Shown piece after piece: positions 7,489-16,086 of a DNA stretch of 57,597 bases (positions are counted from its first letter, which is position 1; each line of letters opens with the position of its first letter). The stretch spans positions 1-57,597 of the forward strand of contig JAPPES010000115.1 of the NCBI GenBank assembly GCA_028824125.1, written 5' to 3'. Both the position numbers and the translations under genes were made by a program. Below the pieces are notes generated by a model that saw only the letters and a list, made by a program, of their open reading frames with translations, was not told the origin of the DNA and ran no database searches. This DNA comes from Candidatus Poribacteria bacterium. Lineage in GTDB: Bacteria > Poribacteria > WGA-4E > WGA-3G.

Positions 7489-8917
7489 ACGAAAATGGTT
7501 GTTCATAATCGTTTTACTCCTCTTATTCACGGGTTTTCCCAGTGGAAAATACATCTTTTCAGATTTACGCAACAATAACAACGAAATTGGAGCATCTGAA
7601 CGCAGACCTGCCATCGGAACGCGTGGCCTCGGTTTAAGCCGCGCATTTATTACCAGTGCTGATGACGCAACGAGCCCGCTTTGGAACCCAGCGGGGCTTG
7701 CATCCCTTAACCATGGAAATCTAATTTATGATTTCTCGCAAGGTGCGTTTTCCATTGCATATCCGATTAAACCCCTCGGAACTTTCGGCGTAAACCTTCT
7801 TGATTTCAATGCTTCTGACCGTTTCCTTGTGAATCATGCTGCTAACCCTATCGGTACGTTTGAATTCGGTTACAATCAAGCCCTACTCTCTTATGCAAGG
7901 AAATTCGGTCCTGTACAACTTGGTGTTAGCACAGGGTATAGTCGTGCCCCTGATCCGAACAGTCTCTGGGCTCCCAATTATGATGTCGGAACACTAATGA
8001 CTCTTGCCCCTTATGCTATCGTAGGCATGCAGCTTCGCGATATCAGGGGTGTATCCATTCAAGACGAAAATGGAACACTTTTGAAAACCTTTGATCCACA
8101 ATTTGCTTTCGGCACAACCCTAATACCTCACCAATTCGTTAGGTGGCATACCTGCTTTAATGCTGCGCAACCAGGTTTCGGCACAAGTCTTGAAATCGTA
8201 ACCGGTTCTCTTTCAGCAAATGTTGGTTCGCATTTCTCTTTTCACACAGGAAAACCTGCTCAATCGTGGAGTTTAGGCCTCTCATTCAAACAGTGGGGGA
8301 AGCAAACCTATTATGCTTTTTTGAATGAAGACAATCTTAAGTATAAGCATCTGCTTTCAATTGGGCTTACTTTTGGTGAAACACAACACATACTTGAAAA
8401 ACCTAAGATAAAAAAAGTTGAACCTACACCTAATTCTACAAAAAAGAAGAACGTTCAACAAATTGCTAAAAAACACAACATTACTATAGAACTGATGTTA
8501 GCCATCATTTATGTAGAATCAAAATTTGATCCTGTGGCTGTGTCAAAAACGGGGGCAGGAGGTTTAATGCAGATAGTGCCTGGAACCGCAAGAGAATACG
8601 GATTGAAGGTTCCAAAATACTCGAATAAACTGAAGCCAAACTTTGACGGAAAAGTAGACGAGCGATTTGACGCTGAGAAAAACCTCAACGCTGGATTGAG
8701 ATATTTCAACTACCTTTTAGAGAAATATCTTAATAATTTAACTTTGGCACTCGGTGCATATAATGTCGGCCCTGGCAAAGTGAGGGTAAGAGGGCCTCTT
8801 GTCGGGAGAGGGAAAAAATACGCACAGATGGTGCTAAACCGTCGCGATCTTTATCAAAGCAACGCGGAACTACTGCAAATAGATATGGAAAGGTTAGAAA
8901 TTATACTTAAAAATTGA
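7454..8917 (+). CDS. PorV/UPF0164-like barrel fused to a lytic transglycosylase
   Basis: About 487 residues from GTG 7454, which has AAAGG five bases upstream and precedes a hydrophobic N-terminal segment (WLFIIVLLLLFTGF). Residues from about 45 to 300 resemble PorV/PorQ/UPF0164 outer-membrane beta-barrels (IGTRGLGLSRAFITSADDA, then SPLWNPAGLASL, followed by alternating strands). The C-terminal 150 residues are a family 1 SLT domain: AIIYVESKFDP with catalytic Glu near 355, GAGGLMQIVPGTAREYG, then LALGAYNVGPGKVR. The combination is unusual: a barrel normally delivered to the outer membrane joined to a glycan-cleaving enzyme. It overlaps the M23 gene by 35 bp. The start is uncertain (TTG 7475 possible). 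Confidence 0.75.
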   Translation: MKTQLATLISRERKWLFIIVLLLLFTGFPSGKYIFSDLRNNNNEIGASERRPAIGTRGLGLSRAFITSADDATSPLWNPAGLASLNHGNLIYDFSQGAFSIAYPIKPLGTFGVNLLDFNASDRFLVNHAANPIGTFEFGYNQALLSYARKFGPVQLGVSTGYSRAPDPNSLWAPNYDVGTLMTLAPYAIVGMQLRDIRGVSIQDENGTLLKTFDPQFAFGTTLIPHQFVRWHTCFNAAQPGFGTSLEIVTGSLSANVGSHFSFHTGKPAQSWSLGLSFKQWGKQTYYAFLNEDNLKYKHLLSIGLTFGETQHILEKPKIKKVEPTPNSTKKKNVQQIAKKHNITIELMLAIIYVESKFDPVAVSKTGAGGLMQIVPGTAREYGLKVPKYSNKLKPNFDGKVDERFDAEKNLNAGLRYFNYLLEKYLNNLTLALGAYNVGPGKVRVRGPLVGRGKKYAQMVLNRRDLYQSNAELLQIDMERLEIILKN

Positions 8918-8926
8918 GGACGAGAC

Positions 8927-10189
8927 ATGGATACTATTCGATTGGCAATTGTTGGATGTGGTGGTATGGGACATCGGCACATGTACGGGTTGGCAGAACT
9001 CCATCGGGTAGGATGGGAGCGGTTTGAGCTTGTCGGTGCATGCGATCCTGTTCTTGCCAATGCTGAGTCGCTTGCCAAGCAAGCGGAGGAACGTTTCGGG
9101 AAGAAACCAACTGTTGTCGGAAACCTTGAAGAACTGGCTAAAGTCGGCATTGATGCCGTAGACGTAACAACTACACCGCCTTATCACCATACCGTTGCAG
9201 TTGAGACACTTGAACGCGGATGGCACACAATGGTGGAAAAACCGATGGGGTTAACCGTTCGCGCATGTAACTTAATTCGTCATGCTGCGGAGAAATCCGA
9301 TGCAGTGCTGAGCGTCGCAGAAAACTATCGGCGCGATCCTATCAATCGATTGGCAAAAGCACTGCTTGATACAGAAGTGATTGGAAAACCCCGATTTCTT
9401 ATCCATCATGCAATTGGGGGTTCAAATCGGATGCTTATCTCTGTCTGGCGGCATCAGAAAGATCAAAGCGGCGTTCTGCTTGATGTTGGCGTCCATTATG
9501 CCGATATGATTGAGTATCTACTCGGTGAAGTTGAAACTGTCTACGCGCAAACCCGACTCCATGAACCGATCCGACACAACCCTGCTGCTGTGAGTGGCGA
9601 ATCCGGATCAAACCCCGCGGGTGTTTATACTGAATGGCAACGTAAAATGCCAGCTGAATTTGAGGCAACTGCGGAAGATGCTGCTTATGCAACGTTGACT
9701 TTCAAAAACGGAGTCGTTGGGCAGTATATTGAAGACCACGGGGCGTGGGGACAGGGTAGCTGGGTTAGGAAAATTCACGGTTCGCAAGGTTCAATGACGC
9801 TCCCCGGTGACCGAAGCGGTGGGGTTATTTCCCTACAAATTGATGGGCAAGGAACGATTAACGATGAGAGGCTTTTAGACCTCGTACCTGGTTTTCGCCT
9901 TGATGCCGTTACGACTGACCTATTTGAAGGCGACCGTCTGTGGCAATATAATTTCCCTTTTTCAGATACCGATGCAAAAATTATCGCAATTGAATATGGT
10001 GATTTCGCCGAAGCAATTGCTGGCAACCACCCTATTGAAGTGGATGCGTATCAAGGCACGCGTTCCGTCGCAATTTCTTACGCTATACTTGAATCCGGGG
10101 CAACTGGACAAATCGTTCACTTGGATAAAATGATAGATGAATCTATCAGGATCTATCAGCAAGAAATTGATGACGGGTTAGGAATTTGA
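8927..10189 (+). CDS. Gfo/Idh/MocA family oxidoreductase
   Basis: 420 residues. N-terminal Rossmann fold (IRLAIVGCGGMGHRHMYGL; DAVDVTTTPPYHHTVAVETLERGWHTMVEKPMGLT, with the conserved EKP lysine) and a C-terminal alpha/beta substrate domain (GVLLDVGVHYADMIEYLLGEVETVYA). This family uses NAD(P)H to oxidise or reduce sugars, inositols and derivatives; the substrate cannot be read from sequence. ATG 8927 has GAGGA seven bases upstream, only 9 bp after the transglycosylase gene. A second family member follows at 10246, suggesting a carbohydrate catabolism pair. Confidence 0.9.
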   Translation: MDTIRLAIVGCGGMGHRHMYGLAELHRVGWERFELVGACDPVLANAESLAKQAEERFGKKPTVVGNLEELAKVGIDAVDVTTTPPYHHTVAVETLERGWHTMVEKPMGLTVRACNLIRHAAEKSDAVLSVAENYRRDPINRLAKALLDTEVIGKPRFLIHHAIGGSNRMLISVWRHQKDQSGVLLDVGVHYADMIEYLLGEVETVYAQTRLHEPIRHNPAAVSGESGSNPAGVYTEWQRKMPAEFEATAEDAAYATLTFKNGVVGQYIEDHGAWGQGSWVRKIHGSQGSMTLPGDRSGGVISLQIDGQGTINDERLLDLVPGFRLDAVTTDLFEGDRLWQYNFPFSDTDAKIIAIEYGDFAEAIAGNHPIEVDAYQGTRSVAISYAILESGATGQIVHLDKMIDESIRIYQQEIDDGLGI

Positions 10190-10245
10190 AATTCCATATT
10201 CATTTCGTAAGATAGGCTGTCCATTACCCACAAAATACAAAACAC

Positions 10246-11310
10246 ATGGCAAACTTACAAGACCTTGGCATCGGGCTAATAGGCTTAGGGATAGGACAGC
10301 AGCATCTACTCGGTTATCAACGTAAGAACTTACGGGTCAGTGCAATTTGCGATAAAAACGAAGAACGCTTGCATGAGGTTGGCGACAGATTTGGCATTGA
10401 CAAACGGTATACACGCATCATCGATCTGATTGCCGATGCAAACGTGGATATCGTAGACATGGCTGTTCATCCGTGGATACGCTCACCTATTGTCAAGGCG
10501 GCAGCACAAGCAGGAAAACACATTTTCTGCCAAAAACCCTTTTCAATGACAATGCCCCAAGCCGTTGAGATGGTAGACTTATGTGAGAAGCACAACGTGC
10601 AACTCATGATAAACCAAAACTCATGTTTTGTTCCTGGATTTCTCACGATTGAACCTTATATAAACGCTGAACACCTGGGCGAAATCTACCACATTTCCAT
10701 TACCTGCAACGGATTTTACACTGGCTACCCCGGTAAACATCTTATTCCCGTGATGCAAGTACATCATATCAGTCTTGTCTACAAGTGGTTTGGTGAGTTT
10801 GAAAGCGTTTATTGTCAAGCACATGGGCATGACCGCTCTGTTGAAGAAGGCGAAACAATGTCTGTGGCGCTTTTCAAATGCCGCAGCGGAATAAAAGGAA
10901 TGCTTTCATGTAATTGGGCATTCCTCGCGAATTCTGGGCACAACCTCCAACATCCACACGAAGAAATCCGAATTCAAGGCACTAAAGGTGCTATCTACGG
11001 AAATAGTGCAGATATGACTGTTTACCTCACAGAACCTGAGACACGAGAGATAAAACCCGAGATAGCGGGAACATGGTTTCCTGATGCTTTCGGCAACGCA
11101 ATGGTTCACTTTCTTGAATGCTTGCAAACGGGCAAAAAACCGCTTACAGACGGACGTAGCAATCTACATATCATCCAAACCATCTTCGCTATGCACCAAT
11201 CCGCGCTGTTAGACAAAATTGTTATGGTTGACGATATTCCGCTGGATAGCAACTACAATATTAGTCCGTATCCAGTGCATGCTCCTAATGATGTAAGTGT
11301 CTTGCACTAA
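10246..11310 (+). CDS. Gfo/Idh/MocA family oxidoreductase
   Basis: 354 residues with an N-terminal dinucleotide-binding fold (GIGLIGLGIGQQHLLGY), the conserved KP motif in GKHIFCQKPFSMTMPQAVEMV, and the C-terminal domain with MQVHHISLVYKWFGEFESVYC. It is clearly diverged from the preceding oxidoreductase, so the two likely act on different substrates or steps. 56 bp separate the genes; the start has no good Shine-Dalgarno site, so translation may be weak or leaderless. Confidence 0.88.
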   Translation: MANLQDLGIGLIGLGIGQQHLLGYQRKNLRVSAICDKNEERLHEVGDRFGIDKRYTRIIDLIADANVDIVDMAVHPWIRSPIVKAAAQAGKHIFCQKPFSMTMPQAVEMVDLCEKHNVQLMINQNSCFVPGFLTIEPYINAEHLGEIYHISITCNGFYTGYPGKHLIPVMQVHHISLVYKWFGEFESVYCQAHGHDRSVEEGETMSVALFKCRSGIKGMLSCNWAFLANSGHNLQHPHEEIRIQGTKGAIYGNSADMTVYLTEPETREIKPEIAGTWFPDAFGNAMVHFLECLQTGKKPLTDGRSNLHIIQTIFAMHQSALLDKIVMVDDIPLDSNYNISPYPVHAPNDVSVLH

Positions 11311-11450
11311 GCCGATTACTATTATCCATCCCATAAACCCTATAGGGCAAAATCAACGCCTCTTACAAATTACAGATAGGCGCGCTTCGTAAGCGTGCCT
11401 ATCAAGATGTATCGTTAATTGAAATGGGGAAAAATTTGCAAAGAAAAAGA

Positions 11451-11524
<74 letters not shown>

Positions 11525-11538
11525 CTAAGAAATCAATA

Positions 11539-11624
11539 TGGTCGAGGAGGGACTTGAACCCTCACGCCTGTTTATGGGCGATGGATTTTAAGTCCATTGT
11601 GTCTACCGATTCCACCACTCGACC
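11539..11624 (-). tRNA. tRNA-Leu (TAA)
   Basis: 86-nt class II tRNA on the minus strand: acceptor GGTCGAG/CTCGACC, anticodon stem ATGGA/TCCAT around CTTAAAA (anticodon TAA), long variable arm (CGCCCATAAACAGGCG) and T arm GAGGG-TTCAAGT-CCCTC. It lies 14 bp upstream of tRNA-fMet and 17 bp downstream of a strong promoter. Confidence 0.95.
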
Positions 11625-11640
11625 TAATGGATAATATAAT

Positions 11641-11669
11641 AGTATACACAATATAATAGGTGTTGTCAA
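11641..11669 (-). promoter_or_regulatory. Sigma70-type promoter of the tRNA-Leu/fMet unit
   Basis: On the minus strand: -35 TTGACA (11664-11669), 17-bp spacer, -10 TATACT (11641-11646), immediately upstream of tRNA-Leu. Confidence 0.75.
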
Positions 11670-11822
11670 CTTTTTTTCAGGATATATAAAGTTTTCGCAT
11701 AAATATTACATCTTTCCTGTTGTCGGGGTTTTCAATCCCGCCAAATGCCATACGCGCATTCTGCATTGGTTAGGAAATCGCACCTACCATGCGTTAACTT
11801 TTTCAATTACGAAGTATCCTCA

Positions 11823-12062
11823 CTACCACTCAATATCATCAAGTTTTTGTGCGGTTGCAACCTGTTCTAAAAGAATATCAAGACGAGAACGACTCCTTAT
11901 CCTTGAGATTCTATGGGTAACCGGGTCAGGAACAGCACCGATGCGTAGGTCAAACAGTGTGCGTATTTCTTCTATATCTGCTATTTTAGTATCTGTTTGC
12001 AATTTGTCTCCTGTCGTCCTATCTTTATCATATAGGATAACATAATTCGATGGGGATGTCAA
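11823..12062 (-). pseudogene. Possible remnant of an Rpn/DUF4351-like C-terminus
   Basis: 79 codons from a TTG with no clear ribosome site. The end (EIRTLFDLRIGAVPDPVTHRISRIRSRSRLDILLEQVATA...) resembles the C-terminal helical region of Rpn/PD-(D/E)XK transposase-associated or DUF4351-type proteins, in which a RFG-like segment is followed by a short helical LLDxVLTAxSLxx end. The nuclease domain is absent. I read it as the tail of a decayed gene, but a short real protein is possible. Confidence 0.35.
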
Positions 12063-12162
12063 GAGTTTTGTTGAAACTGCGGGGTTATTTAGTTTTCGGT
12101 TTTTCGGACGAATTTTTTACACTTGCTATATCCAGAACGGTAGGTCCGGTTTCCCAACCGCA

Positions 12163-12330
12163 CCATAAGCGTCAATTTAAGGATATATCCTATTGTTGGA
12201 GTGAATCAACGCAGCATGCGCGTTTGGCATGCTGCGGGTTTGTAACCCCGATTTTATAGGGTGAGGCGGACAAAATCGGGGTTCCAAAGCCCTCCAACAA
12301 GAAAATCAGACACTAAATTGACGCCTATGG
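12163..12330. mobile_element. Small inverted-repeat element (family 2, copy A)
   Basis: 168 bp with terminal inverted repeats: left CCATAAGCGTCAATTTA (12163-12179) and right TAAATTGACGCCTATGG (12314-12330), matching at 16 of 17 positions. The interior (12190-12255) closely matches 23199-23264 in copy C, including TTTGGCATGCTGCGGGTTTG. No transposase is encoded, so it is MITE-like. It is bracketed by 22-bp direct repeats that overlap its ends. Confidence 0.65.
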
Positions 12331-12500
12331 TCCGGTTTCCCAACCGTACCTATCAGGGTGTTGTAGCATAAATTTCCAGTTTGTGTGACAAAAAAGAGAC
12401 ATTATATGTTAGGAATGGTATTAGCACATAACATGACTCTTTTTAATTTGATGCCTATGTGACAAAATTCTACACACGCTAAAATTTAAAATTATTTTAC

Positions 12501-12529
12501 TTGACAATTTTTTGAAGATTTTATATAAT
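12501..12529 (+). promoter_or_regulatory. Perfect-consensus sigma70 promoter
   Basis: -35 TTGACA (12501-12506), 17-bp spacer, -10 TATAAT (12524-12529). Both hexamers and the spacing are consensus. The nearest clear gene downstream starts at 13007, giving a leader of about 470 nt. Confidence 0.75.
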
Positions 12530-13006
12530 CAAAAGCAAGTTCAGAAATTTGTGTTGTGAAACTTTAGGCAAACAGAAGAGGTAATTTTGTCCGCTGAATA
12601 TCAGGACAAATGCTTAAATAGGACAAAGGGTTGTCCAAAAATGCGAAATACTAATATTAATTCCAATATTGTAAAAGTGAATAGGGTAAATCAACACCAC
12701 AGTTGGTTTGTCCGCACCCCTTCTGCGTCTTCGCCTATCACCCGCACTATTAACTTTAAGTTATTACCCCCCCCTCAATGCATTAACGATTGTAATAATA
12801 CATCTGCTAACGAACAGACGAATATCTATAGTGTTCGTCAATCTTTCATCGCGCCCAGACGTTCTCTATTTCGAATGGAGGATGTGTGGGCTATTTTATT
12901 TGCAAAAGGAGGGATATTTTATCCTCAAGTTTATTAACTTAACGTGTTTAAGTTAATAAATGTTGTTTTAGCAACTTTACCATAAACTTTATATAAGGAG
13001 TATAAC
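12530..13006 (+). other. Long putative 5' leader of the secreted protein pair
   Basis: Between the consensus promoter and the 13007 start. A reading frame of 116 codons (12587-12937, TTG with AGAGG upstream) is present, but its composition (many Asn, Ser and Pro, no recognisable domain) does not convince me it is a protein. A short inverted repeat (AACTTAAC...GTTTAAGTT, about 12937-12953) lies close to the gene. No known riboswitch consensus was recognised. Confidence 0.4.
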
Positions 13007-13825
13007 ATGAAAAATGTAATTATTTTTGCGACATTCGCTTTGGGCTATTTTCTTGCCATAGCTGCTACCCCGCTTCTCGGCGTTGCTGCGCCCCTTGGAG
13101 AAGTCGCAATCTATACCGAACGAGCTGGCTGGATGGGACAACCCGCCGCAGTAAGAGAAGGAGAAGAATTGGCTGATCTTCTCAAGAAAGCTAAAGACGT
13201 TGTCACACTAACAGGGAAAGAGATCGGCCCATGGGCGGAAAAACATACTGACAATGGGCAATCCGATATTATCGTTACTTTCGGTGATTTTCCAGAGGCA
13301 CTTTACACTCCAGGAAATGCTGAGCCTGATGATTCTGTCGCTGAAAAGTTTCTTGAAGGCGGAAATATCTTCCTCAATACTGCGGATTATATCTTTTACG
13401 TGGTGAACGGTGCTGGTACCAACGGCGTAGACGGTTTAAAAAATATGATGGATATCAACGCCGATATGTGGGCAGATGACACCGCTATTAAACCGACAGC
13501 CGATGGTGAAAAGTATACACCTACTCTTGCCGCCTTTACCTCAGCACGAACTTTTAAGCGAGCTCAAATTGTTAACCCATGGGAGGTAGAGGTCGTTTTT
13601 GGAGACAACGGATCAGGTTTTCTGGATCCGGTAATTGTACACGATACTCAAACCGATGGACGAATCGGCATCGCTTATCAGCTACCTGGTAATGATGGAC
13701 TTCCACGCGGTAAAGTATTCGCCGAAATGATTGACAATTATCTGGCTGATGCCCTTGGTGGTGCAGCTGTTGATCCGAATGAAAAAGCGACTACCACGTG
13801 GGCACATATCAAATCTGATTTTTAA
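13007..13825 (+). CDS. Secreted protein of unknown family with TTWAHIK C-terminus
   Basis: 272 residues with a signal peptide (IIFATFALGYFLAIAATPLLG). The body (GEVAIYTERAGWM, EIGPWAEKHTDNGQSDIIVTFGDFPEALYTPGN, FLEGGNIFLNTADYIFYV) has the alternating beta-alpha pattern and DIIVTFGDFP/GGNIFLN features of a Rossmann-like fold, perhaps distantly like ThuA or class I amidotransferase-type proteins, but without a visible catalytic Cys. The end is NEKATTTWAHIKSDF, the C-terminal Trp motif found across this window. ATAAGGAGT provides a good ribosome site. It is a paralogue of the next gene. The function is unknown. Confidence 0.75.
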   Translation: MKNVIIFATFALGYFLAIAATPLLGVAAPLGEVAIYTERAGWMGQPAAVREGEELADLLKKAKDVVTLTGKEIGPWAEKHTDNGQSDIIVTFGDFPEALYTPGNAEPDDSVAEKFLEGGNIFLNTADYIFYVVNGAGTNGVDGLKNMMDINADMWADDTAIKPTADGEKYTPTLAAFTSARTFKRAQIVNPWEVEVVFGDNGSGFLDPVIVHDTQTDGRIGIAYQLPGNDGLPRGKVFAEMIDNYLADALGGAAVDPNEKATTTWAHIKSDF

Positions 13826-13837
13826 CTTTTACCTATA

Positions 13838-13861
13838 GGGACGTGTCTATCGTCACGTCCC
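13838..13861 (+). other. Hairpin between the paralogous secreted genes
   Basis: GGGACGTG (13838-13845) pairs with CACGTCCC (13854-13861) around 8 nt. There is no T run, so it may be a processing or partial termination signal rather than a true terminator. Confidence 0.4.
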
Positions 13862-13880
13862 ACAAACTACTGATCTAATA

Positions 13881-13895
13881 TGATTCATTGAATCA
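13881..13895. promoter_or_regulatory. Possible operator palindrome upstream of 13915
   Basis: TGATTCATTGAATCA is a perfect 7-bp inverted repeat around one base, located 20 bp before the start codon and just before the AAAGGAG site. Regulator unknown; it could also be chance. Confidence 0.3.
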
Positions 13896-13914
13896 AATAT
13901 AAAAGGAGAAACTA

Positions 13915-14730
13915 ATGAAAATTAGACAATTGTTAATTCTATTCACAATCCTGTTTGCTTTTACTGTTACAGCATCAAGTTGGGCAGATCTCGGTGATGT
14001 TGCGATTTTTAGTGAAGGCGTAGGATGGATTTCACAAGAGAATGCTGACATTCAACGTGCAATCGTGTTTGATAACCTGAAAAACGATGTTCCCGCTGTT
14101 GATGAAGTGGTTTACAAAACCGATGCGGAAATTGGCCCCTGGGCGGAAGAACGAATCGATGATGATATAGCAGATATTATCATCCTTTTCGGATGGGTCC
14201 CACCAACGCTTTACACACCCGGAAATGTGCAAGTTGACGACTCTATCATGGAACGTTTCATCTATGGTGGTAACGTTGTCTTGAACTGCGCTGACTACAT
14301 CTTCTATGTTACTGAAGGTGGCGGCGTAAACGGTGTGGATGGATTGCAGAATATTATCAATCTCGAAGTGGATATGTGGGGTGATGGAACTCAGATTACA
14401 CCGACTGACGTAGGAAGAGAATACACCCCTTCATTGGTGAATTATACCTCTAACCGACCATTCAAAGCCAACCAGATCGTTGATCCGTGGAGCGTTGAAG
14501 CCGCTTTTGGTGATAATGGTGCAGATTTCTTTGATCCTGGGCTCATTAAGTTGAACAACAGCAGTGGTCGTGTCGGTATTTGTATGCAGGTGAGTAATGA
14601 CGACCTTCCGCGTGGTCAAATCCTTATTGAGATGATTGACTTTATTTCCCAACAAGCAGATGTGGTTACCCCGGTTGAACCTGCTGGAAAAGCAGCAACA
14701 ACTTGGGGGCATCTCAAAGCTGTACGTTAA
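13915..14730 (+). CDS. Secreted paralogue of the 13007 protein with TTWGHLK C-terminus
   Basis: 271 residues, collinear with the preceding protein (GDVAIFSEGVGWI; EIGPWAEERIDDDIADIIILFGWVPPTLYTPGNVQVDDSIMERF; GGNVVLNCADYIFYV; FGDNGADFFDPG). It has a signal peptide (LILFTILFAFTVTASSWA) and ends GKAATTWGHLKAVR, the clearest form of the shared C-terminal motif. AAAAGGAG precedes ATG 13915. A strong terminator follows, so the two genes form a unit arising from tandem duplication. The family is not recognised. Confidence 0.75.
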   Translation: MKIRQLLILFTILFAFTVTASSWADLGDVAIFSEGVGWISQENADIQRAIVFDNLKNDVPAVDEVVYKTDAEIGPWAEERIDDDIADIIILFGWVPPTLYTPGNVQVDDSIMERFIYGGNVVLNCADYIFYVTEGGGVNGVDGLQNIINLEVDMWGDGTQITPTDVGREYTPSLVNYTSNRPFKANQIVDPWSVEAAFGDNGADFFDPGLIKLNNSSGRVGICMQVSNDDLPRGQILIEMIDFISQQADVVTPVEPAGKAATTWGHLKAVR

Positions 14731-14757
14731 CTTTCTATTCATTTGTTAAAAATAGTG

Positions 14758-14794
14758 AAAAAGAGCATCTTCCTATTCGAAGGTGCTCTTTTTT
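14758..14794 (+). terminator. Strong rho-independent terminator
   Basis: AAAAAGAGCATCTTC pairs with GAAGGTGCTCTTTTT over about 13 bp (one G.T pair) around a 6-nt loop, ending in a T run, 28 bp after the stop of the 13915 gene. The A-rich 5' arm allows it to act in both directions. Confidence 0.85.
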
Positions 14795-14830
14795 CTTTAT
14801 CAAAGCGTACAGTAATGTTCCTCTTTTGTA

Positions 14831-14851
14831 GCACAAACTGTCAGTTTGTGC
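14831..14851. repeat. Short palindromic repeat (GTAGCACAAACTG type)
   Basis: GCACAAACTG and CAGTTTGTGC flank a single T. Variants of this palindrome recur at 52-201, 22873-22891, 23123-23149 and 33253-33273, and interrupted by elements at 21577-21721, 22715-22863 and 33013-33240. Confidence 0.7.
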
Positions 14852-14909
14852 CATCCTCCGTTGCTTTTCTAACAACCTATAATGAGACAAAAATTAATAG
14901 AAACTGTAT

Positions 14910-15299
14910 TTAGCATCCGCATTTAATTTCCTTGCCCTGAACGCCTTGCTTCCCCTTCGTCTCATAACCATCACGTTTCCACCAATCTAAACCGCCAAGC
15001 AATTCTTTGACATTAAAGCCTAATTTCGCCATATTCAAAGCACCTTTGGTAGATGCGTTGCAGCCGATACCATCGCAATAAGTGACATACAACTTTGATT
15101 TGTTAAGATTGTCTGTGGTTGTCTCACACATTGATCTGTGCGGGATATTTATTGCTGTTGGTATATGTTCAAGTGCGTACGCTTCAGGAGAACGGGCATC
15201 TATTACAACAATATCTTCTCCATTATTAAGTGCTTCACTGAGATCCCAAGAATCTGTCTCAAATTCCAACTTCGCATGATAAAATTCAAGTTGATTCAT
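14910..15299 (-). CDS. Rhodanese-like domain protein
   Basis: 129 residues, a single rhodanese domain: DIVVIDARSPEAYALEHIPTAINIPH (CDC25-type strand and helix), then the active-site loop YCDGIGCNASTKGALNMAKLGF with a candidate catalytic Cys, and VKELLGGLDWWKRDGY. Likely a sulfur carrier or sulfurtransferase in the cytoplasm. The C-terminus is CGC, which could add thiol or metal-binding capacity. Its ATG (15297-15299) directly follows the stop codon of the upstream LamG gene with no gap, so translation is probably coupled. Confidence 0.82.
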   Translation of the reverse strand: MNQLEFYHAKLEFETDSWDLSEALNNGEDIVVIDARSPEAYALEHIPTAINIPHRSMCETTTDNLNKSKLYVTYCDGIGCNASTKGALNMAKLGFNVKELLGGLDWWKRDGYETKGKQGVQGKEIKCGC

Positions 15300-16060
15300 T
15301 TATTGATATGGCTCCTTCATCCGTGCCCAAGTGGTTGCTATTTTATCTATGGGCGATACGAACAATGCTTCTTCCAGTCCGTTATTCATAATATCATTGA
15401 TGTCGTCTTCGGATAGCGGTTTGTTAAAGACACCAACTTCATCAATGACGCCTGTGAAATCCCATCCTGCTGTTCGCCATGATGCTAATCGTATTTCAGA
15501 CCCCACTTTTTCGTCTGCTTTACCAACTGCCTTATCACCGACAAATTCTCCATCAACAAACAAATTAAGAGTATTCCCATCATAAGTGATTGCAACAAAA
15601 TTCCACACATCCAGTTCCCAAGTCCCACCGCGTACATTCGTTTGTGCTTGGTCCGCGTTGGCAGCAATACTTCCGTAATAATCATTTGCTCCTATCTGAA
15701 TTGTAGGATTATGCCAATCATGTTCAATAACACGTGTGTTGGCATTGGGTGGATTTCCGGTCGGTTTTACCCATAACAGATAAGTAAAACCGTTGAGATA
15801 ATCATCTATTGTTTTACTTCCAGGTATCTCGGCTCGAGAAGCCCCATCAAACGCAAGGGCGTTACCGAATTTTCCATCTGTCCACTTTGCACCAATAATT
15901 TTTCCATCATTTCCATTTCCGGAAGTATCTTGATTTCTTTTCCTTGTCCTTCTTCAAGCAGCCAGATGCCAACTATTGATTCTGGGTCAATTGCAGCGTC
16001 AATATGCTGAAAAGTGATTATCATCATACTCGTAAGGCAAAATAGTATTATACTTTTCAT
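15300..16060 (-). pseudogene. LamG-domain secreted protein gene split by a single frameshift
   Basis: The first part (from ATG 16060) encodes a signal peptide and IDPESIVGIWLLEEGQGKEIK. Near 15928-15933 the frame must shift by one base (AAGAT where AAGGAT is expected). The other frame then continues without a stop as DTSGNGNDGKIIGAKWTDG..., FTYLLWVKPTG, WNFVAITYDGNTLNLFVDG, WDFTGVIDEVGVFNKPLSEDDI, a complete LamG domain, to IATTWARMKEPYQ, with the shared C-terminal motif. Restored length is about 253 residues. All other codons are intact, so this is a very recent inactivation, a sequencing or assembly error, or programmed slippage. It has a good CAAGGAGA site. Confidence 0.8.
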
Positions 16061-16086
16061 CTTGGTAATTTCTCCTTGAAAATTAA

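Larger units (their letters stand above)
11670..12500. other. Mostly non-coding stretch with repeats and one doubtful small ORF
   Basis: No well-supported gene. It contains a degraded reading frame at 11823-12062, the 22-bp direct repeat GGTCCGGTTTCCCAACC(G)... at 12143-12164 and 12329-12350, and between these an inverted-repeat element. The remaining sequence is AT-rich without recognisable motifs. Confidence 0.6.

Noticed and set aside
8854..9226. Two minus-strand frames over the start of the Gfo/Idh/MocA gene
   Set aside because: Antisense to a conserved Rossmann fold; no independent coding evidence.
12587..12937. A 116-codon reading frame with AGAGG upstream between the strong promoter and the 13007 gene
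   Set aside because: No domain, no signal peptide, odd composition (Asn, Ser, Pro) and a TTG start. Described as part of a leader instead of a gene.
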